From Pedobacter boryungensis (lineage in GTDB: Bacteria; Bacteroidota; Bacteroidia; Sphingobacteriales; Sphingobacteriaceae): a stretch of 64,000 nucleotides of DNA. The notes below the pieces were generated by a model, which saw only the letters and a list, made by a program, of their open reading frames with translations, had not been told where the DNA came from and searched no databases. Location: NCBI RefSeq assembly GCF_013204825.1, contig NZ_JABMKV010000003.1, positions 186,001 to 250,000 on the forward strand, written 5' to 3'. The translations under genes and the position numbers were made by a program. This document shows positions 1-8,668 of this stretch, piece after piece. Numbering within the stretch: position 1 is the stretch's first letter; every line of letters starts with the position of its first letter.

Positions 1-68
1 AAAACCTATTAACCAAACTTTGTCTCTGACAAACAACTAACCAAATTCTCTAAACTAAACAAACACTA

Positions 69-3000
69 ATGAAATTAAAACTTTCCAAAATAGTTTTATT
101 TGCATGGGTATTTTTAATTACATCATTATTATCTATACCTAATGCATTTTCGCAAAATAAAATAACGGGAACAGTCCGCGACAAGGCAGGTGAAATTCCC
201 GGGGTGACAATCTTTTTAAAAAGCAATCCTAAAATTGCCGTAAATACTGATAAAGACGGTAAATTTCAAATTTCTGCACCAACAGATGAGGTACTAGTAT
301 TTAAAATGATTGGCTTCAAAACCAAAGAAGTTCCGGCATCTACCTCTCCCATGAACATTATATTGGTTGAATCTGAAAGTAATCTAAGTGAGATCATTGT
401 TACGGGATACATTAATATCGATCGTAAGAAAACCACTGGTGCTTTGGCAAGTATTTCTGGTAAAGAGATAGAAAATCTTCCCGCAGCAAGTGTTGATGTA
501 CTTTTGCAAGGTAAACTACCTGGCGTAAACGTTCAAAACTTTACTGGCCAACCTGGTGTAAAAACATCTCTTATTGTGCGTGGTAACACAAAAATATCAA
601 ATCCATCTACTGGTTTTAATGCTGATGATTTAAATAGTAATCCTCTTTATGTAATGGATGGAATACCGGTTTCTGAAGACGAGGTAAGTAATTTCGATGC
701 AACGGGAACTAACTTTTTAGCGAGTTTAAATCCTAATGACATCGAATCAATAGATGTTTTAAAAGATGCTGCCTCTGCAGCCTTATATGGATCAAGAGGT
801 GCAAATGGTGTAATTCTAATCAAAACCAAAAGAGGTAAAATTGGCGCACCAAGATTTAGTGTAAACTCCTATTATGGATATGTTACTAAACCAGAAAAGG
901 TTTCTACTTTAATTGGCGCTGCTGAACGTAGGCAAAAAATGGATTTGATTTATCTATATGGTAAAGGAAATCAACTCAAAAATAATGTACCGCAGATGCT
1001 TACTGATAGTTTAAACCCTGCATTTAACAACCATACAGATTATCAAGATTTGTTTTACCAACCGGGCGCTGTACAAAACTATGATGTTTCGGCAAGCGGA
1101 GGAACAGAAGTGATCAATTATAGAATATCTACTGGCTTGTACAATGAAAAAGGAGTTGTAATTAACACTGGTTATAAAAGATATTCATTCACTAGTAATA
1201 TCGGCATCAATTTCAGTAAAAAGCTAGAATTGGTAACAAGCTTAAGAGCATCAACCTCAAAAAGACTAGATGGTAAGAATAGTGGCTCAAGAACTTTTAG
1301 GGATGTTTTCTCAATCAACCCTGTAGATATGCCTTCTTCGCTACTAGGAATGTCTGATATTGATATTGAAAGCAATGTTAACCCATATGAATACGTTCGA
1401 AACGACAGGATTAACACCAATATTAGTGGAAGTGCAGAGTTACGTTATACTTTTTTAAATGATTTTAGAATAAGCACCAGAGGCTCGATTAATTATGAAA
1501 CCAACAAAATCGATTTCTCTTCTCCTTCTATTATCAATTCAGATGGTTTAGCATACGGATTATCCAATTACAATCAAAATCGTAAACAAATCATTACCAA
1601 TACCTTACAATGGTTCAAAACACTTAATTCTAAACATAACATAACAGCCAACGTAAGTCAAGAATATGAAAGCAGACGTAACGAAGGCTTATTTTTAGAA
1701 GGAAATGGTATACCAAATGATAATATTAAAGTTGTAGAGGCAGCAACTACGCTATATGGTAGTTCGGATTTATCAACTTATGCGAAATTATCATTCATAG
1801 GAGCAGCACATTATGATTATAACAACAAATATCTATTAGATGCAAGTTGGAGAGCTGATGCCTCTTCTAGGTTTGGAAAAAACAATAAATGGGGTTATTT
1901 CCCAGCAGTTTCTGCCGGCTGGTTATTATCTGAAGAAAACTTTATCAAAAATTTAGGCTGGGTAAATGAGCTAAAACTAAGAGGAAGTTGGGGTATTACC
2001 GGCGATGAAAGTAGTATTTCGGACAATAGCAGATATAACGCCTACATTGCAGGAAATGCTAATTATGCAGGTTCAACTGCAACCTCATATGGAGGGGTAA
2101 TTTCAGTTATTCCCAACTATAATGGAATTACCAATGATGATATTACTTGGCAACAATCTGAATCATGGAATGGAGGTATAGATTTAAGCTTATTTAAATA
2201 TCGGTTAACTGCAAGTGTAGATGCTTATACCCGTAGTACATCAGGTCAGATGCTTAACATCACCATTCCAGAATACACTGGTTACAGCAGTACTTTTACA
2301 AATGCAGCCTCAGTTAGAAACTCGGGTATTGAGCTTAGTATTAGTGGAAAAGTATTCTCTAGCGATAAAGCGTTTCAATGGAATCCATCAATTAACATCG
2401 CCTTTAACAAAAACATGGTTACTTCATTACCTAATGGAAATCGTGATTTGTATTTTGGGAATGCCGTTTATATTGTAGGGAAGCCACTAAATATGTATTA
2501 TGGATATATTACAGATGGTGTGATAAATTCTCCTGGAAATTTAATTGTAAATCCTTATACCGGTACAGTTGGTTCAACAAAATGGGGAACCCTAAAGCTT
2601 GGGATGCCAAATTGGCGAGATGTAAATGGTGATTATTACATCGGCGATAATATTGGTCAGGATGATAGAACCTTTTATGGTGATCCTAATCCACTTGCAA
2701 CAGGCGGTTTTACTAACCTTTTCACCTACAAGGATTTCTCTTTGCAAATATTTACAACATTTACTTTTGGTAGAGACATTATTAACAGCACATTAGCTCG
2801 TAGATTATCTAACGGATTATTTTACAGCAATACAGAAGATTTTGCCAATTCATCAATAACTGATGTTAGTCAATACAACTACTGGCGCCAAGCTGGAGAT
2901 AACGCTACTTTCCCTGCGCTTAGTCCTTTTATGGGTCTATATGCTTATAGAGCCGAACAATCAATATATAAAGAAAAAGGTTGGTACGTGAGAGTGAAAA

Positions 3001-3218
3001 ATATCTCTATGGGTTATAGGTTTAATCCACAAAAGCACCAGTGGTTAAAAAAGGCAGGATTGAGTAATCTAAGAATTTATAGCAATATAGATAACCTTCA
3101 TATTTTCCAAAAATTCTCTGGCATAGATGCCGAAAGAGTAGATGGCCAAGGTTACGATTATGGAGATGGCTACCCTTTACCAACTAAATACACTTTAGGT
3201 TTACAAATTGAATTTTAA
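69..3218 (+). CDS. SusC/RagA-family TonB-linked outer-membrane transporter
   Basis: Outer-membrane TonB-dependent channel that, with its SusD partner, imports glycans or other oligomers. The 1049-residue protein has a signal peptide (about residues 1-29, ending NAFSQ). A carboxypeptidase-like regulatory domain follows (about 32-90, starting ITGTVRDKAGE). The plug contains the family signatures LQGKLPGVNV, NPLYVMDGIP and LYGSRGANGVILIKTKRG. The rest is a long barrel ending in the aromatic tail LGLQIEF. Length and domain order match full SusC proteins. The SusD gene starts 10 nt after the stop codon. No glycoside hydrolase, SusE/F, sigma factor or FecR gene lies in view, so the substrate cannot be read from this window. 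Family assignment is very secure. Confidence 0.96.
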   Translation: MKLKLSKIVLFAWVFLITSLLSIPNAFSQNKITGTVRDKAGEIPGVTIFLKSNPKIAVNTDKDGKFQISAPTDEVLVFKMIGFKTKEVPASTSPMNIILVESESNLSEIIVTGYINIDRKKTTGALASISGKEIENLPAASVDVLLQGKLPGVNVQNFTGQPGVKTSLIVRGNTKISNPSTGFNADDLNSNPLYVMDGIPVSEDEVSNFDATGTNFLASLNPNDIESIDVLKDAASAALYGSRGANGVILIKTKRGKIGAPRFSVNSYYGYVTKPEKVSTLIGAAERRQKMDLIYLYGKGNQLKNNVPQMLTDSLNPAFNNHTDYQDLFYQPGAVQNYDVSASGGTEVINYRISTGLYNEKGVVINTGYKRYSFTSNIGINFSKKLELVTSLRASTSKRLDGKNSGSRTFRDVFSINPVDMPSSLLGMSDIDIESNVNPYEYVRNDRINTNISGSAELRYTFLNDFRISTRGSINYETNKIDFSSPSIINSDGLAYGLSNYNQNRKQIITNTLQWFKTLNSKHNITANVSQEYESRRNEGLFLEGNGIPNDNIKVVEAATTLYGSSDLSTYAKLSFIGAAHYDYNNKYLLDASWRADASSRFGKNNKWGYFPAVSAGWLLSEENFIKNLGWVNELKLRGSWGITGDESSISDNSRYNAYIAGNANYAGSTATSYGGVISVIPNYNGITNDDITWQQSESWNGGIDLSLFKYRLTASVDAYTRSTSGQMLNITIPEYTGYSSTFTNAASVRNSGIELSISGKVFSSDKAFQWNPSINIAFNKNMVTSLPNGNRDLYFGNAVYIVGKPLNMYYGYITDGVINSPGNLIVNPYTGTVGSTKWGTLKLGMPNWRDVNGDYYIGDNIGQDDRTFYGDPNPLATGGFTNLFTYKDFSLQIFTTFTFGRDIINSTLARRLSNGLFYSNTEDFANSSITDVSQYNYWRQAGDNATFPALSPFMGLYAYRAEQSIYKEKGWYVRVKNISMGYRFNPQKHQWLKKAGLSNLRIYSNIDNLHIFQKFSGIDAERVDGQGYDYGDGYPLPTKYTLGLQIEF

Positions 3219-3228
3219 CCTTAAAATC

Positions 3229-4710
3229 ATGAAAATCAAATCTTTAAAATACAAAATACTGGGGGTAATCTTAGTTTTTACCTTATCTTCTTCCATTGTT
3301 GGCTGTAAAAAAGAGCTAGATAATGAATTAAAGAATAAAACCTATGCCGATACTTTTTGGGAAAGCGAAAATGATGTGGATGGGGCATTATCTGGGGCTT
3401 ATGGTCTTTTAAGAAAAAGCTTAAATAATCAGAACAATTTTTTCATTTGGGGCGATTTAGCTACTGGTGTATTTGCAACAGATGACACAAACATACAAGG
3501 TGCTTACGGAAGTGGTGCTTTTGGGGTCCCTTATAGAGAAGATGGTGCACACAACTGGACAAACTGGTACCGTGTGGTAGATTTGAGCAACTTAGTTATT
3601 GAAAATGTAACTAAAATGTCTGATAGCAAGTTCGCACCTGGAAGAAAAAACTACTTTTTAGGCGAAGCTTATTTCTTAAGAGGTTTAGCTTATTTTTATA
3701 TGACAAGAGCTTGGGGCGATGTGCCCTTGCAACTTGAAGCCACAACTACCGCACAACAAGCACAATACAAGCCAGCAACTGCTGCAAGCAGCATTCTAAA
3801 ACAAGTGATAGCCGATGGGCAAAAAGCATCTGCATTATTAACGTGGGATGGAGGTCAGGAAAGAGTTAGAGCTAGTAAAGGCGCCGCTTTATCACTTTTA
3901 ACACATGCAACAGCATGGGATAATGACTATAGTAAAACACTACTTTATGCAGATTCTATCATAGCAAGCGGAAAGTTTCAGCTTCAAGATATTGATGATA
4001 TAAAGTTGGTTTTTAAAAATAGCAACGAGCCAGAAAACATATTCGTAATAACTCAAAAGCAAAGCGATAATGAGTCTACCAACACAGGCATTGCTTTTTC
4101 TACTGTTAGTAATGATATTATTAATGGTTTACCACGTTCAACACCAGAATATTATGTGCCAACAACGAAATTGTCTGTGCTATATAATGATCCAAATGAT
4201 AAAAGATTAGCACAATTTTACCTGCCAAGACCAAACGTAACACTTAACAGGGCATTAGGTAAATATGCAGTATTTCAGAATGTAGGTACAAGCAATAGCA
4301 TTGCATGGAGATCTGAAAACAACATCGTTATTTACAGATTAGCTGATATCATTTTATTAAAAAGTGAGGCGCTTAATGCTTTAAATAGAGACCCAGAAGC
4401 CCAAACAGCCTTAAACCTTATACGCACAAGAGCTGGAGCTGGGGCAATTAACACTACTGGGGTTGATCTTAAAAAAGACATCTTGTTAGAAAGACAAAGA
4501 GAACTTGCAGGAGAAGGTCAAAACTACTTTGATGTAGTAAGAAATAGCTACAAATCTCCAACAGGATATCTATTATTTGGGCAAGTATTATCATGGACAA
4601 TGGATCCAGGTCGTTTTGCAGCCAAAGGTTATTATTGGCCAATAAGCAATACTATTTTAAATGCCAATAAGCTTTTAAGTCAAATCCCTTGGTGGAGAGG
4701 AAAAATTTAA
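3229..4710 (+). CDS. SusD/RagB-family nutrient-binding lipoprotein
   Basis: Surface lipoprotein that caps the SusC barrel and binds substrate. I chose the ATG at 3229; an upstream in-frame TTG at 3208 would overlap the susC end and spoil the signal peptide. From 3229 the 493-residue product starts MKIKSLKYKI and has a lipobox ending at Cys26 (SSIVGC). The mature part begins KKELDNE and runs into a TPR-like helical region with FLGEAYFLRGLAYFYMTRAWGDVP. The SusD C-terminal signatures are ADIILLKSEALNAL, ALNLIRTRAGA and ERQRELAGEGQNYFDVVR. It is paired with the SusC gene immediately upstream, as is usual for the family. Confidence 0.95.
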   Translation: MKIKSLKYKILGVILVFTLSSSIVGCKKELDNELKNKTYADTFWESENDVDGALSGAYGLLRKSLNNQNNFFIWGDLATGVFATDDTNIQGAYGSGAFGVPYREDGAHNWTNWYRVVDLSNLVIENVTKMSDSKFAPGRKNYFLGEAYFLRGLAYFYMTRAWGDVPLQLEATTTAQQAQYKPATAASSILKQVIADGQKASALLTWDGGQERVRASKGAALSLLTHATAWDNDYSKTLLYADSIIASGKFQLQDIDDIKLVFKNSNEPENIFVITQKQSDNESTNTGIAFSTVSNDIINGLPRSTPEYYVPTTKLSVLYNDPNDKRLAQFYLPRPNVTLNRALGKYAVFQNVGTSNSIAWRSENNIVIYRLADIILLKSEALNALNRDPEAQTALNLIRTRAGAGAINTTGVDLKKDILLERQRELAGEGQNYFDVVRNSYKSPTGYLLFGQVLSWTMDPGRFAAKGYYWPISNTILNANKLLSQIPWWRGKI

Positions 4711-4732
4711 TTAAAACATTAAAGAAATTAAT

Positions 4733-5431
4733 ATGAAAAAGATTTTATACACCCTACTAAATATCAGTATCATACTTTTATTTTTTAGTGCCTGCAAAAA
4801 AGACGCAGTTATTGATGGGGGTTTAAGTGATCCCAATATCAACATGACAACCTACGATTGGATTAAAAGTAATCCACGAAGCATGTTCGATACTACATTA
4901 CGAGTTATTGATAAAGCGGGCATGAAAGATATCATTAATAATGCGGGTACTTTTTTTGTCCCTAATGATTATGTAATTGGCAATTATATTACTCTTAAAC
5001 AAACGGAGGTTAGAAAGAAAGATGAAAGATTGAACTTTACATTGGATTCATTATTAAACTATACTCCACAAATGTTAAGAGATTCTATGGGCATTTATTG
5101 CTTTAAGGACAAACTTACAAGAGATAAATTATCAAACCCTGGCGCTTTATATCAAAGTAATACAGCAAATGTAAGTTTATGGGTATCATTAATAGAGGCA
5201 TCTCAATACATTGTTGACGGGGTTATCTCTACCAAGCCTAAATATATCTACTTAACTAAAGTAATTGGCGACAAGGATATTGTGGAAAGTAGCGGCTTAA
5301 CCTACGACCCTACCAATGATCCTAAAAAATTAGATATCAAAGTTCTATGTCAAACAACAGGGTTGATTACTACCACAGGAATAGTACATGTGCTATCAAA
5401 CGCTCATAATTGGTCATTTAAACAACAATAA
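4733..5431 (+). CDS. Fasciclin-like lipoprotein of the SusCD locus
   Basis: Predicted lipoprotein of 232 residues with a hydrophobic leader and lipobox ending at Cys21 (FFSAC). The middle resembles a divergent fasciclin (FAS1) fold: a segment DTTLRVIDKAGMKDIINN is followed by GTFFVPNDYVI, like the start of FAS1 domains, and later VDGVISTKP. FAS1 domains usually serve adhesion or ligand binding. The gene follows SusD by 22 nt and precedes another lipoprotein by 11 nt, so all four are likely co-transcribed and these two probably sit in the SusE/SusF positions as surface-exposed accessory binders (inference). The fasciclin call rests on a short pattern seen by eye and is moderately secure. Confidence 0.7.
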   Translation: MKKILYTLLNISIILLFFSACKKDAVIDGGLSDPNINMTTYDWIKSNPRSMFDTTLRVIDKAGMKDIINNAGTFFVPNDYVIGNYITLKQTEVRKKDERLNFTLDSLLNYTPQMLRDSMGIYCFKDKLTRDKLSNPGALYQSNTANVSLWVSLIEASQYIVDGVISTKPKYIYLTKVIGDKDIVESSGLTYDPTNDPKKLDIKVLCQTTGLITTTGIVHVLSNAHNWSFKQQ

Positions 5432-5442
5432 ATTAAAATAAC

Positions 5443-6507
5443 ATGAAAAATAAAATCATAATTATAGCGTGTTCATGCTTATTATTATTCATTGGCATAT
5501 CAGGTTGCAAAAAAATCACCACTGGTTTTTTAAGTGATAATTTAAGATATACAGCAAATCCATTAACGGTTGGACAGGGGGTTTTTCTTATATCTACCGG
5601 AATTGCAAATGATGGATCAACTCCCCCATTTAAAATTACCCTATTAGATGTTCGTAATAAAGCTACAGGAAAACGTGAAGAAGCTTTTTTTAAGGATTAT
5701 GAAGTGGCCGTATGGAAAAAAGCTTACAATCCTTTAGTTGATACAACTTTAGCTTTGATCGATGCCAAAAGAGGATATGAAAAAAAGAAACCTTTGTATA
5801 TACTTGAATCTAGTGGTCAATTAATGTTTACCCAAGCTTCTGACAATGTACCTGCAGGCGAATACTTAGTAGATTTACAAATAGAAAACCCTAATGGTAC
5901 AAAGGTTTACAAAGGTATTTGTACAATTAACTTAACTGCAACTAAAGATTATGAGTATGTAAATAATCCTTATTTTCAAGCGCTTCCTGTTGGATCAGAA
6001 ACGGCAATACCATTTCCAATCAGTGAAAACCAGCCTATTGATCTTTCGATAGGACAAGCAGTTAATGCTACTTTAACAATTAAACGCTTAGCGGCAACGC
6101 CCAATCAAATTGTTTTTAAAGTTTTAGATAAAAACGGCGCAGTTTTTCCGGGAAAAGCACTGTCAGACAGACCAAGCGGAAATACTTATCTTAAAAACCT
6201 AAAAACCTTTGCTTATAAAACAACGGTTACAGATACCGCCATTTTATATGATTATGCACAAGCTCGTTTTCCTGACCCTTATTGGGATAATCAATCTAAT
6301 GCATTAAATTGTTATTATAGAATTTATGAAAACTATATTCAGTCTATAGACTATGCAGACCCGTTAAACTGGTCTCCACCGACAAAAATGCAATACTTAA
6401 CTTATACTACGCAGCCTGTTAAAGTTAATTTTAGAATTAATACAAAATTGAACAAACCAGGCAAGTATTTATATGAATTAAAATTAAGATTGACTAAGAA
6501 ACCTTAA
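5443..6507 (+). CDS. DUF5007-like lipoprotein of the SusCD locus
   Basis: Lipoprotein of 354 residues with a lipobox ending at Cys22 (GISGC). The mature N-terminus KKITTGFLSDNLRYTANPL, the phrase NPLVDTTLALIDAKRGYEKKKP and a SGQLMFT segment fit the family I remember as DUF5007, found in Bacteroidota next to SusCD-fasciclin genes; the accession is from memory. The body looks rich in beta strands (for example PAGEYLVDLQIENPNGTKVY). Its likely job is surface binding for the upstream transporter. No enzyme motif is visible. It is the last gene of the locus, and a strong terminator begins 20 nt after its stop codon. Confidence 0.65.
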   Translation: MKNKIIIIACSCLLLFIGISGCKKITTGFLSDNLRYTANPLTVGQGVFLISTGIANDGSTPPFKITLLDVRNKATGKREEAFFKDYEVAVWKKAYNPLVDTTLALIDAKRGYEKKKPLYILESSGQLMFTQASDNVPAGEYLVDLQIENPNGTKVYKGICTINLTATKDYEYVNNPYFQALPVGSETAIPFPISENQPIDLSIGQAVNATLTIKRLAATPNQIVFKVLDKNGAVFPGKALSDRPSGNTYLKNLKTFAYKTTVTDTAILYDYAQARFPDPYWDNQSNALNCYYRIYENYIQSIDYADPLNWSPPTKMQYLTYTTQPVKVNFRINTKLNKPGKYLYELKLRLTKKP

Positions 6508-6526
6508 TATTTGAATTATGAGTTAT

Positions 6527-6557
6527 AAAGCGGTTAAATATTTTAACCGCTTTTTTT
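6527..6557 (+). terminator. Intrinsic terminator of the SusCD locus
   Basis: A perfect 12-bp stem (6527-6538 with 6542-6553, core GCGGTTAAA) with a 3-nt loop leads into a T run at 6551-6557. It lies 20 nt after the DUF5007-like gene and would end the susC-susD transcript. Confidence 0.9.
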
Positions 6558-7072
6558 CAAACTTTCTTATCCCAACAGTAACAATTTGGAGGGCGGCTCA
6601 TTTGCAATATTTACTTATTCCTTAAAACTCATATTAGCGATGATGCTGAAGTTATATTTTATATACACTCATCCTTGTCTTGTTCGAGAAAAGGTGCTTT
6701 TTTAAAAAACGATATACCACAAAACCATCAGCGAACCTAAACAAAGGTAGAGCTAGACAGCAACTCTTCTAGGACATAAGTCGCGGTAAGGTCGCTATAA
6801 GGTCGCCTTATTGTCGCGGTAAGTATGAAGGAAATAATTAAGGGTTTTTAACGGAATGGTTGTTTAAGGAGTGGTTTTTAAATATACATTTAAAATTTGA
6901 CTTAAGGAAAACAGCAAAGATTAACAATTATGAAAGCTTCTATTGCAACCCATATTCTGCAACTGTTCCAGCATTTATAAGTTGGCAACAATTTAACCGT
7001 AAATATTGAACTTTAAGTGGTAAGAAAACGGTAATTTCGACCACTCAATTGTTTCACTAAGGTGATTAATAA
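6558..7072. other. Gene-free interval with a short tandem array
   Basis: This 515-nt stretch holds no credible coding sequence on either strand. Its only clear structure is the 11-bp repeat array at 6780-6823, annotated separately. I recognise no promoter for the downstream acetyltransferase gene. Confidence 0.6.
6780..6823. repeat. Four 11-bp tandem repeats (GTCGC-N6)
   Basis: Four contiguous 11-bp units at 6780-6790, 6791-6801, 6802-6812 and 6813-6823. Units 1 and 4 are identical (GTCGCGGTAAG). Units 2 and 3 keep GTCGC and vary in the last six bases. The 11-bp period is close to one helical turn, so the GTCGC cores would face the same side of the DNA. Confidence 0.85.
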
Positions 7073-7594
7073 ATGCAAAAATTTATACAAGTTATACCAA
7101 GTACATTAGCTGATTTTAATACCATATTCGAGTTTTACAATATGGCGATTGCTCATCAAAAAAAAGTTTTTCATCACCACTGGCAAGGCTTTAGTGGCGA
7201 TTTAATTACGCAAGAAATTGATGAAAAAAGACAATTCAAAATCCTTGTTGATGGACAGATCGCATGTATTTTTGCCGTCACATTTAGCGACCCTCAAATT
7301 TGGGAAGAAAGAAATGTTGATTCCGCAATTTACATTCATCGTATTGTTACGCATGCAGATTTTAGAGGTTTTGGCTTTGTAAATGTAATTATAGATTGGG
7401 CTAAGGCATACTCCAAAACCAATGATATTCAGTTTATACGAATGGATACTTGGGCAGATAATGAAAAACTACTAACTTATTATACGGGTTGTGGTTTTAA
7501 ACATGTGGGCATGATTAAAATTGCTCCAAACAGTGGCCTACCTAAACATTATGAAGGCATCAGTTTAAATCTTTTTGAAATAGCGTTAGATTAG
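7073..7594 (+). CDS. GNAT-family N-acetyltransferase
   Basis: A 173-residue stand-alone acetyltransferase of the GNAT fold, transferring an acetyl group from acetyl-CoA to an unidentified amine. The central block IHRIVTHADFRGFGFVNVII contains the acetyl-CoA loop (RGFGFV) in the usual place. The C-terminal part KLLTYYTGCGFKHVGM is the standard end of the fold. It has no signal peptide and is probably cytosolic. It sits alone, convergent with the threonine aldolase gene, with 40 nt between stops and no clear hairpin there. The substrate (metabolite, protein or antibiotic) cannot be inferred from context. Confidence 0.85.
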   Translation: MQKFIQVIPSTLADFNTIFEFYNMAIAHQKKVFHHHWQGFSGDLITQEIDEKRQFKILVDGQIACIFAVTFSDPQIWEERNVDSAIYIHRIVTHADFRGFGFVNVIIDWAKAYSKTNDIQFIRMDTWADNEKLLTYYTGCGFKHVGMIKIAPNSGLPKHYEGISLNLFEIALD

Positions 7595-7634
7595 GAATTA
7601 GCTCTCTGAAAGCCGGAAAATCCTAAGTTTGAAA

Positions 7635-8666
7635 TTAAGAGTTTGAAGTCAAGCTGTGAATTTCTTCATTAAGAATTTCTACGAACTTCTTAATTTCTGC
7701 TAGCGTATTGCTGAATGAAAAAACCAATCTTGCTTCTTCCCTTTGTTCGTCCCAGTAATAGAAACTAGCATAACTTTGCATTTTCAAGTAGAGGGATTTA
7801 GACATCTTGAGAAATACCACATTACTTTGTACTGGATAAATGATTTGAATGTTGTTAAGCTTTTTAATTTCCTTTTCAAAACATTTTGCCAAGTGGTTGG
7901 TATAATTTGCTAATTGTAGCCATAGCTTTTCTCTAAGTATTGCTTGAAACTGAACCGAGATGTACCTGTTTTTAGAAGCTAACTGCATACTTCTTTTATG
8001 GGTAAACTTGAGACTTGAACTAAGTGTTGAAGCGAAAAAAATAACAGCTTCACCATACATCATTCCTAACTTTGTTCCACCTAATGTCAACACATCCACT
8101 CCTTCGCTTAGTTCTTTTAAACTAACGTTTAAAGCCGCAGCTGCATTAAAAAACCGAGCGCCATCTACATGTAACAACAGCCCATTGCTTACACAAAATG
8201 CTTTGATTGCTCGCAACTCCTCCAAACTATATATCGTACCATATTCGGTAGGCTGGGTTAAGGTTACCACATTAGCTTGTGGATGATGAACATCTCCTTT
8301 ACGCTTTAATTGAGTCTGTAATCCGTCTAAGGTTATTTTTCCATTTACAGTTGTTATGGGATATAATCTACAGCCACTAAAAGCTTCTGGGGCAGTTGCC
8401 TCATCGACATAACAATGAGCTATATCAGCACAAAAAATAGATTGGTAACTTTCTGTGATAGCTGCGAGTGCGAAATTATTAGCTCCAGTACCATTAAAAG
8501 TGAAGTAAACCGCTATCTCTTCACCAAATTCTTCCTTAAAAAGCTTAGTGGCAGCTAAGGTATAAGAATCCTTTCCATAAGAAGACTCAAAACCTGTATT
8601 AGCATCAACGAGCGCTTGCATCATTGCAGGATGAACTGCATCAAAATTTTCACTTGAAAAATTCAT
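7635..8666 (-). CDS. Threonine aldolase-family PLP lyase
   Basis: PLP-dependent beta-eliminating lyase/threonine aldolase family, probably cleaving L-threonine or allo-threonine to glycine and acetaldehyde. The PLP lysine is Lys199 in LGGTKLGMMYGEA. Asp168 in HVDGARFFNA would contact the pyridine nitrogen. The N-terminal NFSSENFDAVHPAMMQAL and the glycine loop FNGTGANNFAL are typical. At 343 residues it has the usual family length. The start codon lies 2 nt after the stop of the upstream S41 protease gene, so the two are probably co-transcribed. The exact stereospecificity is not readable from sequence. Confidence 0.88.
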   Translation of the reverse strand: MNFSSENFDAVHPAMMQALVDANTGFESSYGKDSYTLAATKLFKEEFGEEIAVYFTFNGTGANNFALAAITESYQSIFCADIAHCYVDEATAPEAFSGCRLYPITTVNGKITLDGLQTQLKRKGDVHHPQANVVTLTQPTEYGTIYSLEELRAIKAFCVSNGLLLHVDGARFFNAAAALNVSLKELSEGVDVLTLGGTKLGMMYGEAVIFFASTLSSSLKFTHKRSMQLASKNRYISVQFQAILREKLWLQLANYTNHLAKCFEKEIKKLNNIQIIYPVQSNVVFLKMSKSLYLKMQSYASFYYWDEQREEARLVFSFSNTLAEIKKFVEILNEEIHSLTSNS

Positions 8667-8668
8667 TC

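Noticed and set aside
2221-2478. Out-of-frame plus-strand frame within the SusC gene
   Set aside because: It lies entirely inside a strongly supported gene in another frame.
3208-3228. TTG start for the SusD gene
   Set aside because: It overlaps the end of the SusC gene, and the ATG at 3229 gives a clean lipoprotein signal.
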